From Solidesulfovibrio aerotolerans (lineage in GTDB: Bacteria > Desulfobacterota > Desulfovibrionia > Desulfovibrionales > Desulfovibrionaceae), in assembly GCF_009856865.1 (NCBI RefSeq), contig NZ_WVUD01000003.1, forward strand, positions 1 to 64,000: a stretch of DNA of 64,000 nt. Direction: 5' to 3'. Shown here piece after piece: positions 8,901-16,644 of this stretch; positions within the stretch are counted from its first letter, which is position 1, and every line of letters begins with the position of its first letter. Position numbers and translations under genes: made by a program. The notes under the pieces are model-generated. The model worked only from the letters and a program-made list of their open reading frames with translations. It was not told where the DNA came from and did not search any database.

Positions 8901-9362
8901 ATGCGGCATGGCGTGCAACTGCTCCTCGTTTTCCTGGTTCTGGTCTTGGCCGTGCCGGCGTCTGTGTCTGCCTCCTCGGAAGGCGGCCACGGCGGCGGGG
9001 ATTCCAAGAAAAAAGAGAAGAGTGAAAAAAAGGAAAAGGGCGATAAAAAAGAAGCCGGCAAGGCTGAAAACGGCGTCATCACCATCGGGCCGCTGGTGGT
9101 CAATATTTTGAGCAACAAGGGCTACCGTTTCTTGCGTCTGGAAATGATCGTGGAATGCGCGGACAACGAGGCGGCTGAGCGGCTGGTCAAAGCTGATGCC
9201 AAGGAAGAGCTCATCCTTATGCTGTCGAACAAAGTGGCCGACAATTTGCTCGCCAATTCAGGAAAAATGATCCTGCGCAAGGAACTCATTGATCTTTTTT
9301 CCAAATACACCGGCCCGGATAAGGTGAAAAACCTCTATTTCGCGGAATTCGTTTTTCAGTAG
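8901..9362 (+). CDS. FliL-like flagellar basal-body-associated protein
   Basis: A 153-residue protein with an N-terminal hydrophobic export or anchor segment (about residues 5-24, LLLVFLVLVLAVPASVSA), a highly charged Lys/Glu linker (about residues 34-55) and a C-terminal FliL-type domain with ITIGPLVVNILSNKGYRFLR and a conserved closing segment leading to YFAEFVFQ. FliL stabilises the stator around the flagellar motor. The ATG at 8901 is chosen over an upstream in-frame ATG because AAGGAG lies seven bases before it and a signal sequence starts there. No other flagellar genes are adjacent, so it may be a stand-alone FliL paralogue. Confidence 0.8.
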   Translation: MRHGVQLLLVFLVLVLAVPASVSASSEGGHGGGDSKKKEKSEKKEKGDKKEAGKAENGVITIGPLVVNILSNKGYRFLRLEMIVECADNEAAERLVKADAKEELILMLSNKVADNLLANSGKMILRKELIDLFSKYTGPDKVKNLYFAEFVFQ

Positions 9363-9394
9363 GCCAAAGGGGCAGTTCGTCTCAGGGAGGGGGG

Positions 9395-9991
9395 ATGTTT
9401 CACGATCTTTCGCCGGCCATGCTGGCGCGTATGACCGAACTTGAAGCCATCGATGCCGCCGACCGCGCCGACGGCACGCCGCATAACCAACGGCTGCGCC
9501 AGATACCCCCGAATACCGGACGCTATCTGGCCATCCTGGCCGCCAGCGCTCCAGCCGGGCAGATGGTCGAGGTGGGGACCAGCGCCGGCTATTCCGCCCT
9601 GTGGCTGTCATTGGCCTGCCGGCAGCGGGGCGACGTCCTGACTTCCATTGACCGCGATCCCGACAAGCTGGTCCTGGCCCGGCAAACGCTCGACCTGACC
9701 GGCAGCAGCGACGTCGTGCGGCTGGTTTCCGGCGACGCCCTGGACATTGTGGCCGCAATGGCGGGCGTGGCCTTTGCTTTTGTCGATGCCAACCGTGACG
9801 TGTTGCTGGCCTGCGTGGAACTTCTGGCCGACCGACTCGTGCCTGGGGGGCTTGTTGCCGTGGATAACGTTATCAGCCACGCCGCCGAAATCCCGGGGGT
9901 GTTGGAACGCATTCTGGCCGATCCCAGGTTCGACGCGGTGGTGGTTCCCATCGGATCGGGCGTGCTGACGGCCCGCCGGACCGCCCGTTGA
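9395..9991 (+). CDS. O-methyltransferase, class I SAM-dependent
   Basis: A 198-residue Rossmann-fold methyltransferase of the catechol/caffeoyl-CoA O-methyltransferase family. The SAM-binding motif is VEVGTSAGYSALWLSLA (about residues 58-74), followed by TSIDRDPDKLVLAR (acidic ribose-binding Asp), SGDALDI and FAFVDANRDVL, then GGLVAVDNV. The family metal-binding Asp position is replaced in part (FVDANRD instead of FIDADK), so metal dependence is uncertain. A strong GGGAGGGG site precedes the ATG. The methyl acceptor is unknown. Confidence 0.87.
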   Translation: MFHDLSPAMLARMTELEAIDAADRADGTPHNQRLRQIPPNTGRYLAILAASAPAGQMVEVGTSAGYSALWLSLACRQRGDVLTSIDRDPDKLVLARQTLDLTGSSDVVRLVSGDALDIVAAMAGVAFAFVDANRDVLLACVELLADRLVPGGLVAVDNVISHAAEIPGVLERILADPRFDAVVVPIGSGVLTARRTAR

Positions 9992-10106
9992 CGCCCCGGT
10001 GTCGTTAAAGCGTAACACAAAGCCGCCCTTGGCGTTTCGGGCCGGGTTGTGCTAGCCTGCTTGGGCTATCTGCCCCACGCGGGGCACGGGACATCGGGAG
10101 GTGACC

Positions 10107-11039
10107 ATGACCGGCGACGCAGCGAAGTTTTTGGCCCTGACCCTCGTGTTGGCGGCCTGCCTGCTGACTGCCCAGGCCGGTCCCTGCCACTCGCGCCCAG
10201 GCGAGCCGGCACCGGTCATCGTCCTGGCCGCCGGACCGGGTAAATATGTCATCAAAGCCGGGGATACCATCAACGTGCTGGCGCTGCGGCACGGCGTGCC
10301 GGCCGCAGCCATTTTGCGGGCCAATCCGGGGCTTAATCCCGCCCGTCTGCCGCTCGGCAAGGAAATCATCATTCCTGCCGCCACCAAGGCCGGTTCCGAA
10401 GCCTCTGCCCCGGCTGTCCCGGCGGCTGTGCCGACGCCTGCCGTAGCGGCCGCCCCGGCGGTAGCCTCGGGGGGCCAGGGCATCGAACTGCGGCCGGGGA
10501 AAGTGCCGCAAGCCACACCCCTGCCCGGCAGCGGCATCAAAAGCCATGATCTGCCCGATGCCGTGGCCAAACCAACGGCCCCGGCCGGGGGAAAAGAGGC
10601 CGGTCCGACCGATGCGCCCCAGGTGGCGGAGACCGTCGTTGCGACGCCGCAGCGTCAGGCTCCCAGGAGCACGGACACGACGGTGCCCGGCCCGGCTGCA
10701 CCGGCCGGGAACTGGTCCATGGGTGCGGTCTGGGTGCTGGCCGGAGTCGTCGGTGGGGCGCTTATCGTGGCGCTGGCCCTGCAGGGGGTCTTTGCCAATG
10801 TGGTCGCCGGCGTGATGCTGCGGCTGCTGCGGCCGTTTCGGCCAGGTGATGCGGTCCTATTGGCCGGCATCGTCGGTCGGGTGGAGACCATCGGCGGCTG
10901 TTACGTGGCCATCCGGTCCGAGGCCGGGGAGACGGTGCTCGTGCCCAACGCCAAAGCGGCCGGCGAAATCGTGGTGGTAGCCAAGGCGAAAACGAAGGCT
11001 GCGGTCAAGGACACGGGCAAGCGGGCGGATCGAAGCTGA
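10107..11039 (+). CDS. LysM protein with C-terminal MscS-like pore/beta domain
   Basis: A 310-residue protein with an unusual architecture. Residues 1-24 are an export signal or anchor. A LysM peptidoglycan-binding domain follows (about 46-91: KYVIKAGDTINVLALRHGVP, ILRANPGLNP, LPLGKEIIIPA). Residues 92-205 are an Ala/Pro-rich linker. A membrane helix (about 207-229) leads into a segment with the MscS hallmark order ALQGVFANVVAGVMLRLLRP, FRPGD, AGIVGRVETIGG and VLVPNAK, matching pore helix TM3 plus the beta domain of mechanosensitive channels. TM1-TM2 and the large C-terminal cytoplasmic domain are missing. The ATG at 10107 is preferred to the GTG at 10101 because GGGAGG overlaps the latter. 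Its 3' end overlaps the convergent ABC gene by 35 bases. Confidence 0.85.
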   Translation: MTGDAAKFLALTLVLAACLLTAQAGPCHSRPGEPAPVIVLAAGPGKYVIKAGDTINVLALRHGVPAAAILRANPGLNPARLPLGKEIIIPAATKAGSEASAPAVPAAVPTPAVAAAPAVASGGQGIELRPGKVPQATPLPGSGIKSHDLPDAVAKPTAPAGGKEAGPTDAPQVAETVVATPQRQAPRSTDTTVPGPAAPAGNWSMGAVWVLAGVVGGALIVALALQGVFANVVAGVMLRLLRPFRPGDAVLLAGIVGRVETIGGCYVAIRSEAGETVLVPNAKAAGEIVVVAKAKTKAAVKDTGKRADRS

Positions 11040-12510
11040 GCCGGCCGTTGGCAAGGCGGGCGACCGTCTGAATTTCCGGTATGATATCCCCGAGATGGTG
11101 GACGGCGCAGACCACCGTGGCCCCGGATCGGGCCGCTGCCGACACCGCTTCCATGGCGAGAACGCGCGAGGCCGCATCCAGCCCGGAAAAAGGCTCGTCC
11201 AGCAGCAGCAGCCTCGGCTCGGCCACCATGGCCCGGGCCAGGAATAACCGCCGCGTCTGGCCAGCGGACAACGCCCCAAGCCGCCGCGCGGCCAGATCGG
11301 CCACACCAAAAAAATCCATCCAGCGCCGGGCCGCAGCCACATCCCGGTCTGACGGCGCGGCATAGAGTCCGATGCTGGCCTGGATGCCCGAGACCACCAG
11401 CTCCAGGGCGGGCAGCGTCTTGTCGTAGTCTGCCTCCAGCTCAAAGGACGCCATACCAATGCGCCGGCGGATGTCGCGCAGATCGGTCAGTCCCTCGGGC
11501 GCGGCCAGCCCCGGCCGCAGCGCCCGGCCGCCCAGGGCCGGATGGTGTTCCCCGGCTAAGAGCTTAAAAAGCGTGGTTTTGCCCGACCCGTTAGCCCCCA
11601 AAACAGCCAGATGCCGGCCCGGGGACACGGTCAGGTTGAGGCTGTCCAGGATTTTTCGCCGCGCCAGATAGACCGAAGCCTGCTCCAGCACCACCAGCGG
11701 CAGCTCGGACGGGGCCTTGCCGGTAAATCCCGGCAGCGCGGGGCGGGGCAGGGGGGACGGCCCTGTCTGCCGGGCTGGCGAGGCCTGGGGCCGGTGCGCG
11801 TGCTGCCGGGCCGCTTCGGCCGTGCCGGCAAAGACGAGCCGGCCGGCGTCCAGGACGATGCCCCGGGCTTCGCCCGCCGGCAGGGCCGCGCCCCGGTGGC
11901 TGGTCAGAACAATCCCCGCGCCCCCGGCCGCCGCTTCGGCCATGGCCCGGGCCGCGACCACGGTTGCGGCCGCATCGAGGCCGTCGAGAAATTCATCCAG
12001 AAAAAGCATGGCCGGCCGGCAGGCCAAGGCCCGGGCCAGGAGCACCGCCCGCAACTGCCCGTTGGAGAGCGATGCGACCGTTGCCTGGCGTAGATGCGCG
12101 AGGCCAAGACGGGAAAGGACATCGGTTGCAACGGCCAGCTCTGCCGGATTCGGTCCGCCCTGGACGTACATGGCGTCGCGGGGACCGGAGAGGATCACGG
12201 TCTCGGCGCGCAGATGCCCCCACACACGTTTGACGCTGCGCTGGATTTCCGGGGAAACGATGCCGAAGCGGTGGCGCACGCCGATGGGTGAGGCCCGGCC
12301 CGGTCCGTCGCCGCTGCTGTAGGCGCGGCTGCCCCGGCCGTCGTCGTCTGGCCAGAGATCGCCGCGAAGCACGCGCAGCAGCGTGGATTTGCCCGACCCG
12401 TTGCTGCCAAGCACGAGCAGTGTTTCGCCCTGGTCCAGGCGAAGCGAGACGTCGGTCAGGGCGGGCGTGCCACCCAAGGTGACGCTGACATGGTCAAGGG
12501 TGATGCGCAT
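11005..12510 (-). CDS. Double-domain ABC ATPase, ModF/PhrA-like
   Basis: A 501-residue protein with two ABC ATPase domains in one chain. Domain one has Walker A GSNGSGKS (35-42), signature SLSNGQLR and Walker B LFLDEFLDGLD. Domain two has Walker A GANGSGKT, signature LSAGQTRR and Walker B LLLLDEPFSGLD. Both signatures deviate from LSGGQ, as in ModF. No permease or binding-protein gene is adjacent, so the transport partner is unknown; ModF-like proteins are linked to molybdate systems but their role is poorly defined. The ATG at 12510 is chosen over upstream in-frame codons because the ABC fold begins here (MRITLDHVSV). It lies 92 bases downstream of dapA with a terminator between. Confidence 0.87.
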   Translation of the reverse strand: MRITLDHVSVTLGGTPALTDVSLRLDQGETLLVLGSNGSGKSTLLRVLRGDLWPDDDGRGSRAYSSGDGPGRASPIGVRHRFGIVSPEIQRSVKRVWGHLRAETVILSGPRDAMYVQGGPNPAELAVATDVLSRLGLAHLRQATVASLSNGQLRAVLLARALACRPAMLFLDEFLDGLDAAATVVAARAMAEAAAGGAGIVLTSHRGAALPAGEARGIVLDAGRLVFAGTAEAARQHAHRPQASPARQTGPSPLPRPALPGFTGKAPSELPLVVLEQASVYLARRKILDSLNLTVSPGRHLAVLGANGSGKTTLFKLLAGEHHPALGGRALRPGLAAPEGLTDLRDIRRRIGMASFELEADYDKTLPALELVVSGIQASIGLYAAPSDRDVAAARRWMDFFGVADLAARRLGALSAGQTRRLFLARAMVAEPRLLLLDEPFSGLDAASRVLAMEAVSAAARSGATVVCAVHHLGDIIPEIQTVARLANGRLSFDPPACPCP

Positions 12511-12542
12511 GGGAAGTGGTCTGCCGGGGTTGGGGGCGTTGC

Positions 12543-12575
12543 CAAAAAGGACGGGCCTTCCAATCGGAAGGCCCG
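12543..12575 (-). terminator. Terminator after dapA
   Basis: GGGCCTTCC and GGAAGGCCC form a stem around 12553-12574, and on the minus strand it is followed by CGTCCTTTTTGG. It sits between the dapA stop and the start of the ModF-like gene, so the two are probably transcribed separately or with partial read-through. Confidence 0.65.
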
Positions 12576-12602
12576 CGAGTCGAAACACTGTGGCCGGTCG
12601 GA

Positions 12603-13481
12603 TCAGACGAGGCCGGCGGTGGCGAGCACAGCCTGCAGCTTGGCCTTGTTGGCCGGCTCCAGGGGGACCATGGGCAGGCGCACCTCGAAGGGGAAGCGGC
12701 CCATCATGTCCAGCGCCGTCTTGGCCGGCACGGGGTTGGTCTCAATGAAGGCAACTCGGTAGAGCGGACTCATGGTGTAATGGAGCGCTTTGGCCGTTTT
12801 CAGGTCGCCGGCTAAAGCCGCTGCGCACATGTCCGACATCATTTTCGGCACGAAGTTGGACACGACTGAGATGACGCCGCAACCGCCGATGGTCATGGAA
12901 GGCAGGGCGGTGAAGTCGTCGCCGGAGAGCACTTGAAAGTCCTCGCCGCAAAATTCCAGCACGCGCGAGACCTGATTGAGGTCGCCGGTGGCTTCCTTGA
13001 CGCCGATGACCTGGCGGATCTCTTTTTTAAGGATGGCCAGCGTCTCGGGGAGCAGATTGACCGCCGTGCGGCTGGGCACGTTATAAACGATAAAGGGCAT
13101 GTCCACCCGGTCGGCAATGGCCTTGAAATGGGCCACCAGTCCGGTTTGCGTGGGCTTATTATAATAGGGCGTTATGAGCAGCGCGCCGTCGGCTTTGGCG
13201 TCCTTGGCGTCCTGGGTCAGTTCGATGGCCTCGCGGGTGTTGTTGGAGCCGGCCCCGGCCAGGACAGGCACACGGCCTTTGACCTGATCGACGCAGATGC
13301 GGATGACCCGTTTGTGCTCCTCATGGGACAACGTGGCGGATTCGCCCGTGGTACCGCAAGGGACAAGGCCGTGGATGCCCTGCTCGATCTGCCATTCGAT
13401 AAACGCGCGAAAGGCCTCTTCATCGACTTCGCCGTTTCGAAATGGCGTCACCAACGCCGTGATTGCGCCGCGAAACTCCAT
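12603..13481 (-). CDS. dapA: 4-hydroxy-tetrahydrodipicolinate synthase
   Basis: Condenses pyruvate with aspartate semialdehyde in the lysine/diaminopimelate pathway. The 292-residue (beta/alpha)8 barrel has GTTGES (43-48), the catalytic tyrosine in YNVPSRT (Tyr133) and the Schiff-base lysine in IGVKEATGD (Lys162), with YYNKPTQ at 106-112. AAGGAGGAT precedes the ATG on the minus strand. It stands alone here, with a terminator downstream. Confidence 0.97.
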   Translation of the reverse strand: MEFRGAITALVTPFRNGEVDEEAFRAFIEWQIEQGIHGLVPCGTTGESATLSHEEHKRVIRICVDQVKGRVPVLAGAGSNNTREAIELTQDAKDAKADGALLITPYYNKPTQTGLVAHFKAIADRVDMPFIVYNVPSRTAVNLLPETLAILKKEIRQVIGVKEATGDLNQVSRVLEFCGEDFQVLSGDDFTALPSMTIGGCGVISVVSNFVPKMMSDMCAAALAGDLKTAKALHYTMSPLYRVAFIETNPVPAKTALDMMGRFPFEVRLPMVPLEPANKAKLQAVLATAGLV

Positions 13482-13560
13482 ACGATCCTCCTTGGGATAG
13501 AAACCCCGTCAATTCCTAGAATGTTTTTGGCGCGGCGGCAAGTGGCGTGGCGCGCTCCGC

Positions 13561-13827
13561 TCAATCGGACGGGTCCGGTTGGTCGCGTTGCCGGACGTCG
13601 TCGCGCCAGGCGACCAGCGGTGCGCAACAGCCGTGGCCGACGCCGAGCAGGAACCGGAAGCGCTCACCGTGGACGGGATCTTCGGCCAAACGGCAGCGGT
13701 AGCAGTTGGTCCCGCCGTCCCAATAAAGGTCCGGGCAGCGTTTCTGGTAGCCATGCCGGATATGGGATTCCACGCACGGGTCGGACAGGCAGCACCAGCC
13801 GCACCCGACGCAGGGCAGGGAACTCAG
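13561..13827 (-). CDS. Cys-rich metal/cluster-binding small protein (unusual start)
   Basis: An 88-residue reading frame with ten cysteines arranged CVGCGWCCLSDPC, RCPD, NCYRCRL and GCCAPL, resembling CxxCxxCC zinc or Fe-S proteins (YkgJ-like). The Cys-rich part is clearly coding-like, but the frame has no ATG, GTG or TTG ahead of the first motif. The likely start is CTG at 13827, which overlaps the TGA of an upstream 19-codon ORF (13824-13883) that has its own CAGGAG site. Alternatives are a one-base frameshift joining the two, or a shorter start at GTG 13773 that would delete the first five cysteines. It is divergent from znuA, so a role in metal handling is plausible but inferred. Confidence 0.6.
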   Translation of the reverse strand: MSSLPCVGCGWCCLSDPCVESHIRHGYQKRCPDLYWDGGTNCYRCRLAEDPVHGERFRFLLGVGHGCCAPLVAWRDDVRQRDQPDPSD

Positions 13828-13883
13828 AGGGGAAGCAGTGTGACTGCTTGACCGGTGGTCAAGCCGGAAATCGCCATGCTCAT
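13824..13883 (-). CDS. 19-codon leader ORF
   Basis: A short open frame beginning ATG AGC ATG GCG with CAGGAG ten bases upstream and ending TGA. Its stop overlaps a CTG that would open the Cys-rich frame. Two mutually exclusive inverted repeats lie inside it (AAGCAGT-3-ACTGCTT at 13833-13849 and CTTGACC-3-GGTCAAG at 13847-13863). It may be a leader peptide controlling the next frame by coupling, or the true N-terminus of that gene interrupted by a frameshift. Confidence 0.35.
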   Translation of the reverse strand: MSMAISGLTTGQAVTLLPL

Positions 13884-13955
13884 GGTGCGATTGCTCCTGA
13901 CGGCCCCGTTACCACACTGGGGCCAGATTATATGTCGCAGCAACCTACCCCCAAC

Positions 13956-13974
13956 CCGGTTGCGACACAACCGG
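13956..13974. promoter_or_regulatory. 19-bp inverted repeat between Cys-rich gene and znuA
   Basis: CCGGTTG-cgaca-CAACCGG is a perfect inverted repeat with a five-base spacer in the divergent intergenic region. With the second repeat at 14013-14027 it shares a GTTG/CAAC core. Both are candidate Zur operators, given the zur gene at the end of the znu operon. Confidence 0.45.
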
Positions 13975-14000
13975 CACGGCGGGCCGCGCGGAATCGTCTC

Positions 14001-14029
14001 TTGACTTCGTCGTGCAACTTTGTTGCATT
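14001..14029 (+). promoter_or_regulatory. znuA promoter with candidate Zur operator
   Basis: TTGACT at 14001-14006 is a good -35 box, and a 17-base spacer leads to TGCATT (14024-14029), a weak -10. The perfect inverted repeat TGCAAC-ttt-GTTGCA (14013-14027) covers the spacer and the -10, the expected position for repression by the zinc-loaded regulator encoded downstream. Prediction only. Confidence 0.5.
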
Positions 14030-14069
14030 GCCCGTGGCAACGTCCCAAACAATGGCAAGGAGTATTCCG

Positions 14070-15047
14070 ATGCAACGCGCAACACTTTTGATCCTGGGAT
14101 TCATTTTCATGTCTGTCGCCCCAGTCCAGGCCAAACTCCTGGCGGCGGTCAGCATCGCCCCCCAAGCGTATTTCCTCAAGCAGATCGCCGGGGAGCGGGC
14201 CGACGTCGTGGTCATGGTCCCGGCCGGGGCCGATGCCCACACCTACGAACCCAAACCCCGCCAACTGGCTGATCTGGGCAAGGCGGCCGTCTACTTCGCC
14301 ATCGGCATGGATTTCGAAAAGGCCTGGTTGCCCCGGTTTGCCGCAGTCAATCCGAAGATGGCCATCGTTGCCACCGATGCCGGCATCGAGAAGATGCCCA
14401 TGACCGCCCACGACCATGACGACCACGAGCCTCAGGCCAAGGACGCAAAGGGTCACGGGCACGACAAGGCGAAAACAGCCGACAAGCATGGCCACGACAA
14501 GGCCAAAGCCGAGGAAGGCCACGACCACCACGACGGCGAGCCTGATCCCCATGTCTGGCTGTCGCCGAAACTGGCCAAAACGCTTGGCGCTTCCATGCGC
14601 GACGCCCTGGTTAAGGCCGATCCCGAGGGCGCGGCCGACTACGCCGCCGGCTACGACCGTTTTGCCGCCGCCTGTGACGCCCTGGATGCCGACATCCGCA
14701 AGACCTTTGCCGATCTGCCCCCGGGCGAGCATAAATTTATGGTGTTTCATCCGTCCTGGGGGTATTTCGCCCGGGACTACGGGCTCACCCAAGAGCCCAT
14801 CGAACAACTCGGCCGCGAACCCGGGCCCAAGGCCCTGGCTGCGGTTATGAAAGAAGCCAAGGCTGATGGCATCAAAGTTGTTTTCATCCAGCCGCAGATG
14901 AGCGCTGCCCAGGCCGAAACCATTGCCAAGGGTATCGGCGGCACCACCGCAGCCATTGATCCGCTGGCCGAGGACTGGCCGGGCGGTCTCACGGCTGCAG
15001 CCACGGCCCTGCGCCAGGGTATTGCCGGCAAAACGGAGGCCAAGTGA
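14070..15047 (+). CDS. znuA: Zinc ABC transporter substrate-binding protein
   Basis: A periplasmic high-affinity zinc receptor of the cluster 9 (A-1) family. The 325-residue protein has a signal peptide (MQRATLLILGFIFMSVAPVQA), the first metal-ligand His region GADAHTYEPKP, a long His/Asp/Lys-rich loop (about residues 111-155, repeated HDHDDHE, HGHDKAK and HDHHDGE) typical of zinc rather than manganese receptors, then PHVWLSPK, the third His region FHPSWGYFARDYGL and the final acidic region near IDPLAEDW. AAGGAG lies before the ATG at 14070; the frame is open far upstream but that part is antisense to dapA. It overlaps znuC by four bases. Confidence 0.95.
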   Translation: MQRATLLILGFIFMSVAPVQAKLLAAVSIAPQAYFLKQIAGERADVVVMVPAGADAHTYEPKPRQLADLGKAAVYFAIGMDFEKAWLPRFAAVNPKMAIVATDAGIEKMPMTAHDHDDHEPQAKDAKGHGHDKAKTADKHGHDKAKAEEGHDHHDGEPDPHVWLSPKLAKTLGASMRDALVKADPEGAADYAAGYDRFAAACDALDADIRKTFADLPPGEHKFMVFHPSWGYFARDYGLTQEPIEQLGREPGPKALAAVMKEAKADGIKVVFIQPQMSAAQAETIAKGIGGTTAAIDPLAEDWPGGLTAAATALRQGIAGKTEAK

Positions 15048-15835
15048 CCGAACCCGTCGTCGAAATTCGCGACCTGACCTTTGCCTATAACGGTCAGGAC
15101 GTGCTTTCGGATATAAGCCTTACGGTGGCCTCGGGCCAGCGTCTGGCCGTGCTTGGCCCCAACGGCGGCGGCAAGACCACGCTTTTAAAGCTCATTCTTG
15201 GCATCCTGACGCCGACCTCGGGGACCATCACGGTCTTTGGGGATGTTCCGGGCCGCCAGAGTGCCCGCATCGGCTATGTGCCCCAGCGCCTGGACGGCGT
15301 GGCCGAGCGGCGCGACCTGCCGGTGCGGGTGCGCGAAGTGGTGCTTATGGGACTGCTGCGCCCGGGGCGCAACGGCTTTCGCTACACGGCCGAAGAAGTG
15401 GCCAGGGCCGATGCGGCCCTGGCCCGGGTGGAGATGCCCGGCCTTGCCGACAAGCGGTTTTGCGAACTCTCGGGCGGCCAGAAGCAGCGCACACTCATTG
15501 CCCGGGCCTTGGTAGCCGAGCCGGGCCTGCTCATTCTCGATGAACCCACGGCCAACATTGATCCCCAGGGGAAGTTTTGTCTTTACGAGGTGCTGGCCCG
15601 CATCGGCGAAGGCGTCACCTCGCTGGTGGTCAGCCATGACTTGAGCATCCTGGCCGCCGGAGTCACGGCGGCCGCCTGCATCAACGGTCGGCTGTCCTAT
15701 GCCCCCGAGCCAAGACTGAACCAGGACATGCTGGATCTGCTCTACGGCGTGCACAGCCATACCTGTCCCATGGACGCCTTTTTGCGCCGCATGCCGCCCG
15801 ATCTGGCCGGATTGACGCCTTTGGAGACGCGATGA
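15044..15835 (+). CDS. znuC: Zinc ABC transporter ATP-binding protein
   Basis: The 263-residue ATPase of the zinc importer. Seen: Walker A GPNGGGKTT (about residues 39-47), signature ELSGGQKQRTLIARAL, Walker B LLILDEPTANID and the switch histidine in LVVSHDLS. A GTG start overlaps the znuA stop (GTGA), and its stop overlaps znuB (ATGA), so the three are translationally coupled. Confidence 0.95.
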   Translation: MTEPVVEIRDLTFAYNGQDVLSDISLTVASGQRLAVLGPNGGGKTTLLKLILGILTPTSGTITVFGDVPGRQSARIGYVPQRLDGVAERRDLPVRVREVVLMGLLRPGRNGFRYTAEEVARADAALARVEMPGLADKRFCELSGGQKQRTLIARALVAEPGLLILDEPTANIDPQGKFCLYEVLARIGEGVTSLVVSHDLSILAAGVTAAACINGRLSYAPEPRLNQDMLDLLYGVHSHTCPMDAFLRRMPPDLAGLTPLETR

Positions 15836-16644
15836 TTGCCGATTTGTCCCTGCCGTTTATGCAAAACGCCGTGCTGGCGGCCTTGTTGGCCGCCGTGTGC
15901 TGCGGGCTGATCGGCACGCTGGTTGTTGCCAACCGCATGGTCTTTCTGGCCGGCGGGGCGGCCCATGCCGCCTACGGCGGGGTGGGACTGGCCTATTTTC
16001 TGGCGTTGCCAGTCCTGCCTGTCACCGTGGGCTTCACCGTGGTTGCCGCCCTGGCCATGGCCGCCATCACCCTGCGCCGCATTGAGGACACCGACACGGT
16101 CATCGGTGTCCTTTGGGCCGCCGGCATGGCCTTTGGCATCATCCTGCTCGACCTCACCCCGGGCTATAAGCCGGATCTCATGAGCTATCTTTTCGGCAGC
16201 ATTATAACGGTGCCGACCGCCGACCTCTACGCCCTGGCCGGCCTGGACGTCGTGCTCCTGGCCGCCACCTTGCGCTATTACAACGGCTTTGTGGCCATGG
16301 CCTTTGACCGGGAATTTGCAGCCGTGCGCGGCGTGCCGGTGGGGTTGCTCCATTGTCTGCTGACGGCCCTGGCGGCGGTGTCGGTGGTGCTCCTTATCCG
16401 GGTGGCCGGGCTTATTTTGGTCATAGCGCTTCTTTCCGTGGCCCCGAGTCTGGCCGTGCGCCGGGCGGCGTCGCTGGGATGGGCCATGGTCTGGGCCGCA
16501 GCGCTCAACGTTGTCTTCTGCCTGTCCGGGCTGGTCCTGGCCTACCAATTCAATCTGACCTCGGGCGCGGCCATTATTGCCGTGGCAGCGGGCGTCTTTT
16601 TCATCTCCCTGGCTCCAGGGTTGGCTCGCAAGCGTTATGGATGA
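15832..16644 (+). CDS. znuB: Zinc ABC transporter permease
   Basis: The 270-residue inner-membrane permease of the zinc importer, an ABC-3 family protein with about eight hydrophobic helices. The family segment ANRMVFLAGGAAHAAYGGVG lies near residues 39-58, and the later region has FDREFAAVRGVPVGLLH. The stop overlaps the zur start by eight bases, placing the regulator in the same transcript. Confidence 0.94.
   Translation: MIADLSLPFMQNAVLAALLAAVCCGLIGTLVVANRMVFLAGGAAHAAYGGVGLAYFLALPVLPVTVGFTVVAALAMAAITLRRIEDTDTVIGVLWAAGMAFGIILLDLTPGYKPDLMSYLFGSIITVPTADLYALAGLDVVLLAATLRYYNGFVAMAFDREFAAVRGVPVGLLHCLLTALAAVSVVLLIRVAGLILVIALLSVAPSLAVRRAASLGWAMVWAAALNVVFCLSGLVLAYQFNLTSGAAIIAVAAGVFFISLAPGLARKRYG

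Noticed and set aside
13824-13840. A programmed -1 frameshift joining the leader ORF to the Cys-rich gene
   Set aside because: No canonical slippery heptamer is present at the end of the leader; overlapping reinitiation or a mutation fits as well.
13847-13863. TTGACC...GGTCAA as an FNR/CRP-family box
   Set aside because: The half-sites are three bases apart in an odd-length palindrome, which does not fit the even spacing of that family.
12933-14069. A long plus-strand extension before znuA
   Set aside because: It is antisense to dapA and the Cys-rich gene; the znuA signal peptide and ribosome site fix the start at 14070.
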